A stretch of 64,000 nt of DNA, from assembly GCA_018257865.1 (NCBI GenBank), contig JAEUBA010000001.1:992001-1056000 (forward strand). The letters run 5' to 3'. Made by a program: the position numbers and the translations under genes. The stretch is from Stereocaulon alpinum. Its lineage: Eukaryota > Ascomycota > Lecanoromycetes > Lecanorales > Stereocaulaceae. Positions 21,876 through 33,722 of the stretch are shown here, piece by piece; position 1 is the first letter of the stretch, and every line of letters begins with the position of its first letter. The notes under the pieces were generated by a model. It had not been told where the DNA came from. It was given only the letters and a program-made list of their open reading frames with translations, and ran no database searches.

Positions 21876-24014
21876 TTATAAGCCTAAATGGTCTTTTATT
21901 TCGCTCTTGATTGTATCTTCTTCCTCGTAGATCCTAACCTTTTCCGAGTAATCTCGAATTTTCGAAACGTAATTGTCCTCAATCTGGTCACCCTTGCCGC
22001 CTGCAACTCGCAAGACTAGATCATTCAACGATGATCGTCCCAAGATATCAACATGGTCACCTACAGGTGTTAGCATCAGGCACAGTCGTACCTGGGACGC
22101 AGAGAGCAGTACCAGTATTGGGGCCGCCACGGGGAGAGAATCTGTCCGGCTCGTGAGGCATTTCATACACCTTGATCTTTACACCAGCTGGATTGAACCT
22201 TTTAATATGCCAACCTTTTGCACACATATAACCGTTACTCAACAATGGTACGGTACCATCGCCCTCGCCCATAATCACACCGCGATCTATCGTCCCCGCT
22301 GTAAGAGATGTATCAATTGTAACGTTCAGAGACGAGAGCGGATCGGTCTCCTCGCGATAGAAGTAGCTTCTTTCTGTAGCTTTGCCTACACCATAGAAGC
22401 AATAGATCTTGAGATTGGGGGCGAGTGGTAGGCGGCTTTCTAGGGGATTGATCCACTTGCGGTGGTCGAATTCGTTAGCCTCAACTTCAGCTGTCGTGTG
22501 CGCGATGCCGTGGGAGTAACTGTTGAGCACCGCGTCTTTGTACCAAGTTTCGCTGTGCTCTAGCAGGTAGGATAGACTCTCCTCGACTGTTAGGTTGCCA
22601 GGCGATTGGGTCGAATTGCTTTCTCTAAAGTTGATAAAGGTCCCATAGCTGATATTTTGGCCAGGCAAGTCGTCCGGCGCCCAGGTCTTGTTACCCCAGA
22701 CCTCATTCCCGCCTTTGGGTAGCATCATAGATATACCAGGCATGGTCCTGAATATTTCGCAACGCTCATCTTTTCCTAAGAATTTCTCAAGCCCATAGAC
22801 GGCAAAAGCATTAAGCTGGGCGGTGTCTTTCATCTCGCCGGAGAGGACAGCTGGGAGTCCTTTCAGAGCTCCAAGCATACATCCGCTGACATTAATCCAC
22901 GAGTCCACATATTTTTCAACCCATCCAGGCCCGCCATGTCCAGATGCCTCTACCCAGTGGAAGAAGTAGAAGAGCACTTGCGAACCCATGCTATGAGAGA
23001 TCAAGGCCACTTTCTGGTCACTAGTTTGAACAGCTGTTTCAATGTGAGACCTCAGCCGAGAGAAGTAATGGTCACGGTGTTCGAGATTTGAGCATGACAA
23101 CCTCCAATCGTAAGCTGCGGTGAAAGCATTGGTTCTATCCAAGGTAAGTGCAAGCCCCAGAAGCTGACAGACTTGACCCACGGATCATAGCCCAGAGTCG
23201 CCAAGTTCTCCAGTATTTTGTTCCATATCCAGTACCCAGTGATGAAACTGCGGAGTCGTCAGTCCCCTCACGGTGGATTTCGGTCCAACCAAGAACACCC
23301 ACAAGTCAGCAGCATCGAACCCTTGGGCAGCTCGTAGTTTTACACCTGGTGGATCTAGTCCCGTAAGCTTGTCCAGCATGATGTGCCTCTTCCAGCCCTT
23401 CTTGTCCACGACCAGTGCCCTCATCATGCTCCAGCTTCCCCAAAGTCGCTTTCTAAAGTACTGCCTTGATACTTCCTCGGTTCCCCAGCTTTCCAAGCCA
23501 GTGGATATAACGCCAGGTATCATGATAACCGGGTGGAGTGCTTTGACGCCTTGCGATTGCAGATGGAGGCCCACAGAAAAGGAATCGTAGTTGACGGCTT
23601 CGCGCTCATGTCGCTGTAGTCACCATCTAGATTAGCAATTTCAGCTTGTGCGTTGTTCTAAGGCTGTGTAAATGAAAAAAGCTTGCACACCGTTATATCT
23701 TTTGCATCCCTGACGATGCCTGCAGGTATGACATCCAGGAGAGACTCCAGGTTGAGATCGACCAGACCCTCAAGATTGATCACATCCTGCTGATTGGCGA
23801 AGAATGCTGCTACAACAAGGCCAAAGAGACCTCCTAAGCCAAACACAAGGCCCTGCCGACGCTTGCTCTTTTTGCTCTTGAGCTTCTTGAGCTGCGATTC
23901 CGGGATCAATGTTACGGGCTCTCCTTTGGCTGGTGAAGGGTCGCGCGAGGCTCCAGTGGAGTCGGGCGTAGAGTCGCCAGAGGGCCCGAGTATGCGACGC
24001 CGAAGAGACGACAT
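21876..24014 (-). CDS. LRO1: Phospholipid:diacylglycerol acyltransferase
   Basis: Five exons: 24014-23691, 23613-23303, 23247-23182, 23134-22113, 22060-21876; 635 residues, phases close. Makes triacylglycerol by moving an acyl chain from a phospholipid to diacylglycerol at the endoplasmic reticulum. The N-terminus has a Lys-rich cytosolic part (KKLKSKKSKRR) followed by one membrane helix (LVFGLGGLFGLVVAAFF), as in Lro1. The lumenal LCAT-like domain has VIMIPGVISTGLE, FDAADFFITGYWIWNK (restored by splicing out an intron that stays open in the other frame), AAYDWRL, the nucleophile motif SHSMGS (Ser about 282), and the His region NTGDHVDILGRSSLND at the last junction. Length close to yeast Lro1 (661). 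Head to head with NAA30. Confidence 0.96.
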
Positions 24015-24400
24015 CTCTCCGAGTTATCTTTTTATTCACGAAGACAGCATGGCGAAAGGTTACTGGTCTAGCAAGTAAACATGGCAAAGTAGTCTGCCGT
24101 CATAGCGTGGCTGCCGTGCATATCCGCGCACTGGGTCGAACTTGCTACGTAACAGGCCACCTTGTAGGGCCGAACCTTCCCTTGGAGCCGCATTAGAGAA
24201 GTAACTTCCCGGTAACTGCCGGGCCCCGGCTAAGGTAGATAGCCCAGCTCAGGCGCAAGCCCCACGCCTGGATAATGGCCTCAAAGGATGCTATAGGCGG
24301 TTCAAGCCTTCTACACTGGAGAGTCGACAATTGAAAATTGAAGGAAACAAGTTACTCTTCAATATTACCTGCAAGCTCGGGTAACGTAGATCTTTCAGAT
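24015..24400. other. Spacer: divergent promoter of LRO1 (-) and NAA30 (+)
   Basis: A 386-base divergent region, moderately GC-rich (GCCGGGCCCCGGC near 24217 is a 13-base near-palindrome). No gene recognised. Confidence 0.4.
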
Positions 24401-25080
24401 ATGGATGGTTTCACTCCTCCACCTGAGCTCCAGTACATTCAATACCACAGCTCCAAAGAGAGCACCTACCTCTCCGCAATCCGGCAATTGATATCGAAAG
24501 ATCTTTCCGAACCCTACAGTATCTATGTCTACAGATACTTCTTGTATCAATGGGGCGATTTGTGTTTTATGGTATGATTTCCTATCTTATCTTCAACACA
24601 TCGTCTGCTCCAGGATCGTGTTTACAGTCGAGATCAGGCATTGGACGAGAAGGATGCTCTCATTGGTGTAGTCATCTCTAAATTGGAGCCGCATAGGGGT
24701 GGACCTATGAGAGGTTACATTGCTATGTTGGCTGTACGGGAAGAGTATAGGGGAAAGGGCGTAGCTACGAAGTTAGTGCGGATGGCGGTGGATGTGATGG
24801 TTGAGAGAGATGCCGATGAGGTATGTCTCCTATACTACGTTGTCACCAATGAAGACCTTGGTGATGGGATTACTAGATTGCTTTGGAGACCGAAATCACT
24901 AATACAGCTGCCATGAAGCTCTACGAACGGCTTGGATTCCTCAGGAGCAAGCGGCTGCATCGGTATTATCTGAATGGTAATTCTGCGTTCAGATTCATGT
25001 TATTCATAAAAGAAGTTCCAACACAATATCGAGACGAGTACGAAACCCCGCAGATGCCCCCAAGGCCACCTTCCGCATAA
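24401..25080 (+). CDS. NAA30: N-terminal acetyltransferase NatC catalytic subunit
   Basis: Three exons: 24401-24571, 24638-24820, 24877-25080; 185 residues, all junctions phase 0. Acetylates protein N-termini of the Met-hydrophobic type; partners are Naa35 and Naa38. LSEPYSIYVYRYFLYQWGDLCF is the Mak3-type N-terminal signature. The acetyl-CoA loop is in LAVREEYRGKGVATKLV, and ALETEITNTAAMKLYERLGF with HRYYLNGNSAFRFML completes the GNAT fold. A frame upstream of 24401 is open but has no ATG. The C-terminus is Pro-rich. Confidence 0.95.
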
Positions 25081-25167
25081 TGCAGGGTATCTCTAAATGT
25101 ACAATGTTACAATCAACGCCTTTGACGCCTCCTAGTCCAACCGGGATGTCGTTTACATAGGCGAAGT

Positions 25168-28100
25168 CTATGCTGCTGCTGCCTCGACAAGCCGGAAACC
25201 ACCATAGACAATCTTCTGGATGTCTTCATTCTTGTGTTGGAGAAGGGACAGCGCGTACGCAACGTCATTCCACTGGCGTTCGCTTTCACACCGTGCTAGT
25301 CTGGCTGCGAGCTTGTCGGCTAGTTGTTTGGCATGCTTATCCTGTACAGAGGTTAGTGAGCAAACAAAGGAGAAAAGAGCCTTCACAGTACGAACCTTTT
25401 CGATGAATGAGGACAAGAATTTGATGATACGTTTGAGTGCATCCTCCCCTAGACCCTTCTCCGCACTCAGAAGCGAGAACATGTCAATGAAATGGTTATA
25501 GACTGCATTGTCCTTAGTCGCTAGCTCGGTGAAAAACATTCTCGATAGATCGGCAATGCGCTTATCCGAGTCTTCTAAGCACTTGGCCATTTCACCCAGT
25601 TGGCCCTTGACCTTGACTTGTCCAGCCAGGATCAGGAATGTCAGTGTCATGAGGCAAGTGCGCTTGACCGAAGCATCGTTGTCGTTCAAACGTCTGTAGA
25701 GAAAGTCCGTGTTCTCGTCGATGAGGTGATTGAAGCACACTGCCATGTCTCCGAGCGCGATGACCACATTGCTTCGAGTAACAGCATTTTGGGATCTTTC
25801 CAGGATGGTGATGAGGAGTGGGAGGTTCTTTTCGCAGTACTCGGACGAGACGCACATCAACTTGGCCATGCAGAGGGTTGCGGCGGCTTGGAGGTCTTCG
25901 TCTTGATAGGCTGTATTATTCGAGCATATCTCAGTCACCATTGGCCCGAAATTCGACAGTAGCGAGTTTTCTCCATACAGTAGCTCTCGCTCGCGGATAT
26001 GGGTCATGGCTTCCGTGAAGTCATCCTCGGTGGTGCCGCCAATCAGATCTAGCTCATCTTGGTCCACTCCCCGTGACTTGATCGGGGACGCGTTAGCGGC
26101 CTTTGTCTTTTCCTTCTCGGCTTTTCTTCGTTTAAAGTCCAACTCGCAAAGCTCCAGATGAACTATCTGTTTGATAGCGATATGGCCAACCATGAAGAGC
26201 AACTGGGAAAGAGCTAAAGACGCCCTTTGTGTCCTTGCAGGTTCTTCAGGCGGTGGAGATGGCAAATGACTTTCTCCCTCGACTCCCTCCATGGGCTCTG
26301 AAGGCGAAGGAACGTTTCGAGGCTGGAAAACGTACCTCGTCTTCCGACGGAGAATTTCTGAGCAGAGTGTGTCCGGATGTTTTGACAAGGCGTATATGGC
26401 CCCCATAGCTTGCTCAGCCACACCAAACCTTAGTACCATTAGTACCCTATCCTTATGCAAATGGATCTTGTACCTACCATTCTTTACTGTCAGATACGAT
26501 TTCGACCATTGCGGCTAACTTGGTGAGGATGGCGTGTTCGTTAGGGAGCTTTGATGCCTCTACGGCAGCTTCCTTACCTTGGCGTTTGGTAGGGTTCATG
26601 CGACGGAGGGCAAGGCAAGTGTATTTTGCCAGAGCGAGATCTGATCGTCCTAGGGGTCCAAGACCGATTCGAAGCATAGTACCCATTTCTTTGACAACAA
26701 TTTCAGGGTCAGCCGTAGCCAGCATTCCTAGAACTATAATCGCCCCACGCCTTTGATTTCTAGAAATCTCCTGCTTTTGGACGCTGTAGACTTGCCAGAG
26801 TTTCGTCACAACTAAATTCGATACATAGTCAGCTTTCACCATGGTGTTGAGGAGCTGCTCCAAGGATGTTAGCTCCGCTGGGGTTGCGCCGAATGTCAGA
26901 CTGATCATGTTTCGAGCAACATAATTGGCCGCATCATTCTCATTGAAAGAATCCGGAGCGCTGAAGAAAAGACCTCGATAGCAATCAATGAGGTGTGTCT
27001 GAACCCCTTTGCCTTCGTCACTGTTCCCTTTGGTCCATATCAAGCGCAGCATTCTTCGAATACCAGTCCTTGCAGCCTCAATCTTGTACGCATCTATCAC
27101 CACGAAGAAATCCATGGCCTCGATGACTTCGCTTTTGTTCTTTGATGACAACAGCTGACAAACCACAGGACTTCCAGCATGCAAAACATCGATGAAGCGC
27201 ATGGCTTCCGTATAATATTTACGGGTTAATTGGAGTCTTGTCATAAGCTCTGATGTGGCTGCATCCTCCTGTGCTTTTTTCCGTGCAGCCACCTGCTGCT
27301 TTTCGGTCATTGGGGCACACTCTTTCGCAGGACTGTCGATGGTGGTGGCTTCGTCAAATAGCACACTGTCGACTGTTGCTTCAGCTTGAAGGTGCTTCTC
27401 GCCAAGACCGGGCGAATCAGCTGGAGGCTTCAATGCGTTAAGTTGCTCCTCCACAGCTTGCAGTCGCTCGTTCCAATCCTTATGTGCAAGCTGCCCACCA
27501 TGCATGACACTGAAAGGATGAGTTGACACTAGCTTGCCCAACAACTTGATTGCGTTCCTCCTGACATTGCTACTTTTGTCTTCTAAACTTCGGGCGGCAA
27601 GTTCTGCAGCTGCTTGGCGGCGCTTGGGGAACTTCTGCTCCAGATCGCATAATCTCATATATACCTGGATGTTTCTGCACCGGCAATAGGGGTTGGTGTC
27701 CAAGAACCGCTCTTCTAATATATCGAAAAAGCCGTTGATCTGCGTTTTCGAATGCTCGTTCCGCTCTTCCTGCTTGCTGAGGTCTGCAATCAAATTACCG
27801 CACACCTCAACGACAGCACATCGAAGAGTGTATGCCTGCAAATGTTGGACTCCGAAACACTGATCTCATTATTGGGAAGAGAACTTACTTCACTGTCTAA
27901 TTGCTTGACGAGTAATGTCATTTGCTTAATCACTAGACGCGGAGCAAGTTCTGAGAGTTTGATAATGAATGCTGATACTGATTTGGGACCCCTTGTGTCA
28001 TTGTTGTTGAACTCCTTGTTGCTTAAGTCCCTGCCATGAGTGTCAGCTTTCTGCGGCCAGAGGTTCTGGGAACAGGTAACGATACCTCAAGACTTCGTCC

Positions 28101-29085
28101 GTCAATTGTGGGTAGTCGTATTGCTCGGAGAGAATGTGCAGGAACTCGGCCATTGGCTCCGCAAGATGCTCAAAGTAGGAAAGATTCTGGATGATCGATG
28201 TTTGTGCTCCTACGAAAAGTCAGTGGAATGACCGATGTCCCCAAGGCGAGACGTACCAAAACCATGCCCATGGTGCTTGACTGCTATGCAAAGCACCTTA
28301 AAAGAGTGCATACGCAGAGCTGCGCTCTTTATTCGCTGTTCATTCTCAAGAATCAGGTATACAGGCCGTGTGAAAAGTCCAATGAAAGTATCCCTTTCTG
28401 AGGTGGTCACGAAGATCTTCCCTAGCTTCAACTTCAACACCTTACACATTGTGTTTAAAGCAGTCTGTAGCTGCGCTGAAGAATCCCAGCTACCATCTCT
28501 TGCAGTTCCCTTGGACTTGGTGCCCTTCCCTCCTCGACCTTTGACAGGTGCACCACTCGGTTTCTCTGCAGCTTTCACCTCCACCACGGATATTGACCAC
28601 TGCAGCAGAAATGCGTACATCTCCAACAAGTCTTTCTGATGTCGGGAAGCATCTTGTTCGTCGGTCTCGAGGTCATTGTAAACGGCATCTGCCTCTGACG
28701 AGAGGCCTGAAATGATTAGATCGAAGATCTTGCTCAAAGAGGCGCTGGGCAGCAGGGAAGCTGATCTGGAGAGTTTGAAAAGTTCAGAATCTGGATCACT
28801 GGGGAACGTTCTTTGAGAGATAAGAGAATTGGGGGCACACTTGAGTAGGAATTGCAGTGAGTCGAACGTAGAGCTTCTAGTCAAAGCCTCGGGGTTTTCT
28901 GCAATCGAATCCACTATGGGATTGAGTATTCCGTTGACCAGGCTGGTCGTAAGTAATTCTGGGTCAGTCTCGCAGTCCTGTAGAGCTCCGTCTGCCTCGG
29001 GAGTTGCTACTGTGGCAGGGTCGCTGAGGTAATGCTTGAGCGCATCATTAATGTCGAAGTCTATCTGGTCGCCCATGATGAACAT
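25168..29085 (-). CDS. YCS4: Condensin complex subunit 1 (CND1/CAP-D2)
   Basis: Six exons: 29085-28257, 28209-28086, 28030-27889, 27835-26478, 26428-25396, 25341-25168; about 1219 residues, phases close. A HEAT-repeat subunit of condensin that compacts mitotic chromosomes. Evidence: acidic N-terminal region with DFDINDALKHYLSD, HEAT-like blocks throughout (LRCAVVEVCGNLIADLS, PYCRCRNIQVYMRLCDLEQKFPKRR, SSNVRRNAIKLLGKLVSTHPF), and the C-terminal cohesin/condensin block DNDASVKRTCLMTLTFLILAGQVKVKGQLGEMAKCLED followed by SERQWNDVAYALSLLQHKNEDI. Starts at 29085 or, three codons on, at 29076 (MGDQIDFD) are both possible. Length fits yeast Ycs4 (1176). Head to head with CDC7, tail to tail with NAA30. 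Confidence 0.94.
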
Positions 29086-29378
29086 GAAAATAGAGAAAGG
29101 AATCCTTTCTTGATGCGATGGAGAGATCTCAGGTCATGTCATCAAATCGTCGTTACCGTAGACTCAGTGTTTACGGCGCACGGACCATTGTTTACTTTTA
29201 GACGCGTCCCGCGCCTGCCCCGCTAAGCTTCATCAGCTCCCCTCGAGTGACAAGGATAGCCCATTACAGCATGCTGGCGTAAAATCGGCTGTAACAACTA
29301 CATTCCTGAGACATCGTCTTCTGGGATTCGCCATGGAGCGTGGAACAAGTCTCGCGTCGTAGCTACTAATGCGAAGTA

Positions 29379-31030
29379 ATGGCAAAGCGTCCAGGGCCTA
29401 TTGCGGAGCAGAATCCTTTCCTAACAGGTACAGATCGTGCGCCCGTGACGAGCCTTAGCGAAAAGCTAGGACTGAGTCCTGGAGTGCGCTACGAGGAACA
29501 GCATAATATGGATGGCGAAGAATTATCGGAAGGATCTCAGCGTTCGGTAGATGAGTCGGATGAGGATGAACTAGAGGTGGATAAGTCTGTCCAGGAAGAG
29601 ATGGCTAAATTGGAAGACACATTCCAAGAGCGAGGACTCAACTATCGAATGATCGACCGTATTGGCGAAGGTGATGCGGAAAGAGCCAATTGTATACATT
29701 TGGCGAGCCAATTAACTAATCAATGTCTGCAGGGACTTTCTCTACCGTCTATAAAGCCGAAGACCTTCATTACGAATACTACCAGAATGAGTGGGATATA
29801 GAGCTTAAGGATGCTACGAAGTGGATGTCTCCCCCGTATAAGCGGAGGAGGAACGACGAGTCCCAATCTTCTACCACATTAATTGATAGTCAGAGCCAAC
29901 GGCGGCAGCGTCAACCTCGATATGTCGCCATCAAGAAGATCTACGTTACAAGTAGCCCGATACGGATACAGAACGAGCTTGAGCTGCTCCATGACTTGAG
30001 AGGATGTAAGGCCGTTTGCCCCCTGATCACCGCTTTCAGACATCAAGACCAAGTTGTAGCCATATTACCGCATTTTCGACATCAGGATTTCCGGGTACTC
30101 TCCCTTACAGTTGGTACACTTTCCGCAGCTGACACGATGCAGATGTTTTATCGTGCAATGACTGTTCCTGACATCAAGGTCTACTTTCGATCTTTGTTCG
30201 AGGCTCTTGCCGCTGTACACAAACACGGTATCATACATCGAGATATCAAGCCAACGTGAGTGACCTACACATCCTTTTGGGCTTTGCTGATTTGAATAGA
30301 AACTTCCTGTATGACATTGACCGGCAGCGAGGGGTGCTGGTTGACTTCGGCCTGGCGGAGGTGAGCCAGGAAACATTGTCACGCTTTCTGTGGTGCTGAC
30401 TCGTGGTAGCGTGAGGGCAACGACTCTTCACATTGCTTATGCCAAGATCATCCGAGCAGTAGGAAGACCAAGATAGAGTCCAGCAAAGCCCGCACCCAGC
30501 CAGTTCCAACTGGCTGCCCAAAGAACGATCAGCGGCCGTCAAGACGTGCAAATCGAGCCGGAACAAGAGGGTTTCGGGCCCCTGAGGTGCTCCTCAAATG
30601 TACAGCCCAAACAACCAAAATCGATATTTGGTCCGTTGGGGTCATAATGTTGACAATCCTTGCACAACGATTTCCGTTCTTCAACTCCGCCGATGACATT
30701 GAAGCCATGATCGAGATTGCTACCATATTTGGCCAGCTAAGAATGAGGCAATGTGCAATGTTACACGGCACGGTGTTGGAATGCACAATTCCTACGATCG
30801 GCAAGCATGGTTTTGCCTTGTCTCAGATAGTCCAATGGTCAGCTTCCACAAGGACTAGTGATGATGGAGAGGACCTTGATCCAGAAGTCAGAGAAGCGGT
30901 AAAATTCCTAGAACTGTGCTTAGAACTAGATCCACGGAAGAGGATCTCTGCAAGAGCGGCATTAGCGAACGACTTTCTGGCCGAACAAACATTCTCTGAT
31001 ACTGAGCCGGACGAAATGGATGTATTATGA
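29379..31030 (+). CDS. CDC7: CDC7/Hsk1 protein kinase (DDK catalytic subunit)
   Basis: Four exons: 29379-29670, 29733-30255, 30300-30360, 30410-31030; 498 residues, phases close. Phosphorylates the MCM helicase to fire replication origins, with Dbf4 as activator. The Gly-rich loop RIGEGTFSTVYKAE is joined over intron 1; ATP Lys in YVAIKK (about 165); catalytic HRDIKPTNFLYD joined over intron 2; DFGLAE at the end of exon 3; then an insert of about 45 residues and GTRGFRAPEVL in exon 4, the insert position typical of Cdc7. WSVGVIMLTILAQRFPFF and a Cdc7-type C-lobe insert follow. The N-terminus is acidic and without other motif. Confidence 0.95.
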
Positions 31031-31272
31031 AGGAAACGGAGGCAAAGAGGGCCGATCGAGGTGGCATTAGCGAGCATCGATACCCTTTAGTATTGTTGGA
31101 CAGAGTATGGCTAAACTATCATCAGGCATATCAGCGCCAGTCTGCAGTAACGTAGCCATTGAGCTCATTAGCAGCACGCGTGTAGGAGCATTGTAACCAC
31201 TGCCATTCAATGCTAGCAGATGCAGGAAGCCGTTATGTCCACCTTATTCCACTCTCTTGTTCGCACCCCACG

Positions 31273-31959
31273 CTATGCAACCAACTCCACCACGCCTCCG
31301 GCCTCCTTAATTTTTCTCTCTGCTTCCCGGCTGAAATATCTCGCTCGCACAACCATTGGTATATCTGGAATTCGCCCCTTGCCCAACACCTTTGAGTAGC
31401 CGAGTGGTAATAGATCGAGTACCGGTGCTGTGTCGCCTTTCTTGTCGGCTAGATACTCGTCACGCTTCTCGATAGGAACGAGGGACCAGAGCTGTAGAGA
31501 GAAACGTGATCAGCAGTGTGCTCTGTAATCGCTGCCATGCCGCACTGCCCACGATCCATGCCCATCATTCCCAATAATCCGGCTTGCTCTGTATATTCTC
31601 CTTCTCCGTATCGAGGCCCGCCTCTCGAGACCTTGTCCAATATCTTACGAATGATGTGGGGAACCGCCGGAGCTCACCTTATCCAGGTTGATCACGGGCT
31701 TCCAGAATTGATTCTGCAGCTTGTGAAAGTACCGCATGCCGACCTTTCCAAAGTAGCCAGGATGGTATTTATCTAGGTTTGTTCGGTGATGATGTTGTCC
31801 ACCCGCCATACCACGTCCACCAGGATGCTTGCGGTGCTTGCCGACACGCCCTTTGCCGTATCAGCTGTAGCCTCCGGATAGGGACAGAGGATGTATCTTA
31901 CCGTGGCCGGCAGACACATGGCCGCGATGCTTGCGGGTTTTCGTCAGTCGAGTAGGCAT
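31273..31959 (-). CDS. RPL28: 60S ribosomal protein L28 (uL15, L27a)
   Basis: Three exons: 31959-31902, 31850-31678, 31491-31273; 149 residues, exactly the family length. A large-subunit cytosolic ribosomal protein. Start MPTRLTKTRKHRGHVSAGHG, then RVGKHRKHPGGRGMAGGQHHHRTN (with the conserved His cluster), PGYFGKVGMRYFHK, and the end AERKIKEAGGVVELVA. The first intron acceptor is GGCAAAG|G, not the earlier CTACAG, because only the former restores SAGHGRVGKH. The second intron (31677-31492) is 186 bases, long for this window, as often in ribosomal protein genes. Tail to tail with CDC7. Confidence 0.97.
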
Positions 31960-33722
31960 TGTTGCGACTGACTATGATGTTGCTCGCGATACTACGAGAG
32001 TAGGTCGTTGAAGGGAAAGTTTGGGTGTGCGTGCCAAGACTCGCTTAGCGCGGTGGATCCAGCCCTGCCAAAGCCTTGGCATGTGTCTACTTCACCTGCG
32101 ACTCGCTCGATCCAATAGAGATGTTCATGACGGAAAGGGGATGTACAGCCTTAAATATCCTCGATCTTTCAATACTTCTATCGAAAACGTGCTTCAATCA
32201 AGAAAACTTCGACAGGCGATTGCCGTGATAGCTTTGACTACGCTTGCGTCCGTCTTGAGTATCTTATTAGGACCAATAATTATTTACTGGGTACACCCGC
32301 AAGGACAAAGCGAGCGACTATATATATCCCAAGAACACCCAGGACATCTGTTTTTCAACATTCCCTTGGAGACTGGACTGCTTACACATAGAGACTAATT
32401 GGCCTCACAGTCTGACCATTGCTAGATGGTTTGCTCATGCGGTCCCCGGAAGCAAAACACAAAGATCGATCAAGACTGGGGTCCACGGGGCAGAGCGAAA
32501 TCTCTCCTTCCAACAAGCTTACCGAACAGTGAATTGGTTTCATAATGAGGCCATCTTAGGTATTACCACAACAGCTTTGTGGAAACTGCGGCGCCCAAAA
32601 GCAGAAGGCCACAACCAACACAGCTCTGAACGCAGAACATCCGGACCCAAGCTACTAATTTGCAAGTCTTACTATACACTACTATGGTCTCCTTGTTTTT
32701 CAGACCAGCTTTCGTGAGTCTTGGGTACTGCAACGAGCTGCAGGGACTCTTGAAGTTCTATTCACTAGTTGAACCAATGATACTCGGCGTGTATCTCCAA
32801 AAGGTGGTATACATCATACGCCTCACCCGGTCGGAAGTACCTTTTCCAGTAATCTTGAAAACGGGATGGAAGAAGATTCTGCTGATGAAAGAAAATATAG
32901 ATCGGCTACGGGAGCTGGCAAACATTGAGGGGATTGGTAATCAATTCGTAGCGCTCATTATTGAAGGACTTACTCTTAACACGTGGCGAAGAGACAACCA
33001 AAAACATAGGTATTCATGAACAACAAGGAGATGAGTCAAGACCTGGGCATGCTACTTGGGGTGGTGGTATACCAATCTCCGAGACTGTTTCTCCTATATT
33101 CTTATTGTAACATTGACTTAACGAATCTTCACGACCATCCCAGAAGATGATGGATGCACTCAAAGATAAGTCGAGTAGCGCCAGAAACCCAAAAGTTTTA
33201 GTCATTGGGAGTACATCTAACGATGTTGTACATCAGTAACGACGGCCTACGGCTGCCAAGTCAATGACGAGGACCGCATGAGGCTAAGCCCCCAGGGGGC
33301 CCTGATATCCGGATCACGCTAGTGGTTATCACCCGGCTTGGCGACCTGTCGACCTTGCCTCACAGGATCGTAACCCAGTCATTCTTCAGCTGCCTGGCAA
33401 CAAGTCTCCCTGCCGCTTACATCTTTCTATTGACCGTCCCTTTCGCGTGTGTACGTTCCTGAAGCCTAAGCTTGCTCATCTATGTAATGACAATCTGCCT
33501 CACTCATAGGCCACCCTTCTCCTTCAAAGCTCGTGTTTCGGTCTCGTCATCCACGAGACCCAAACACTGAGCTGCCACCCCTCCACCACGCCTCCCCAGA
33601 CGCGAAAGAGGAAGGCCATCGAAACCCTTGAGGCTTCAGTTCATACCCAAAAGCAAAGCAAGACTAAAGCAAGTGCTGCAGATAACTCTTGCACCGCCCT
33701 TAACACGCCCCCACTTACCACT
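31960..33722. other. 1.76-kb region with orphan reading frames, no recognised gene
   Basis: Must contain the RPL28 promoter at its left end. Two plus-strand frames stand out: 32021-32398 (125 residues, with one clear hydrophobic helix, VIALTTLASVLSILLGPIIIYWV, followed by a polar tail) and 32660-33019 (119 residues, two hydrophobic patches and a Leu-rich end); between them is 32529-32717 in a third frame. They could be exons or frame-broken pieces of one fast-evolving membrane protein, or chance. I found no splice set joining them. 33288-33300 is a perfect GCCCCC-A-GGGGGC palindrome. Confidence 0.35.
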
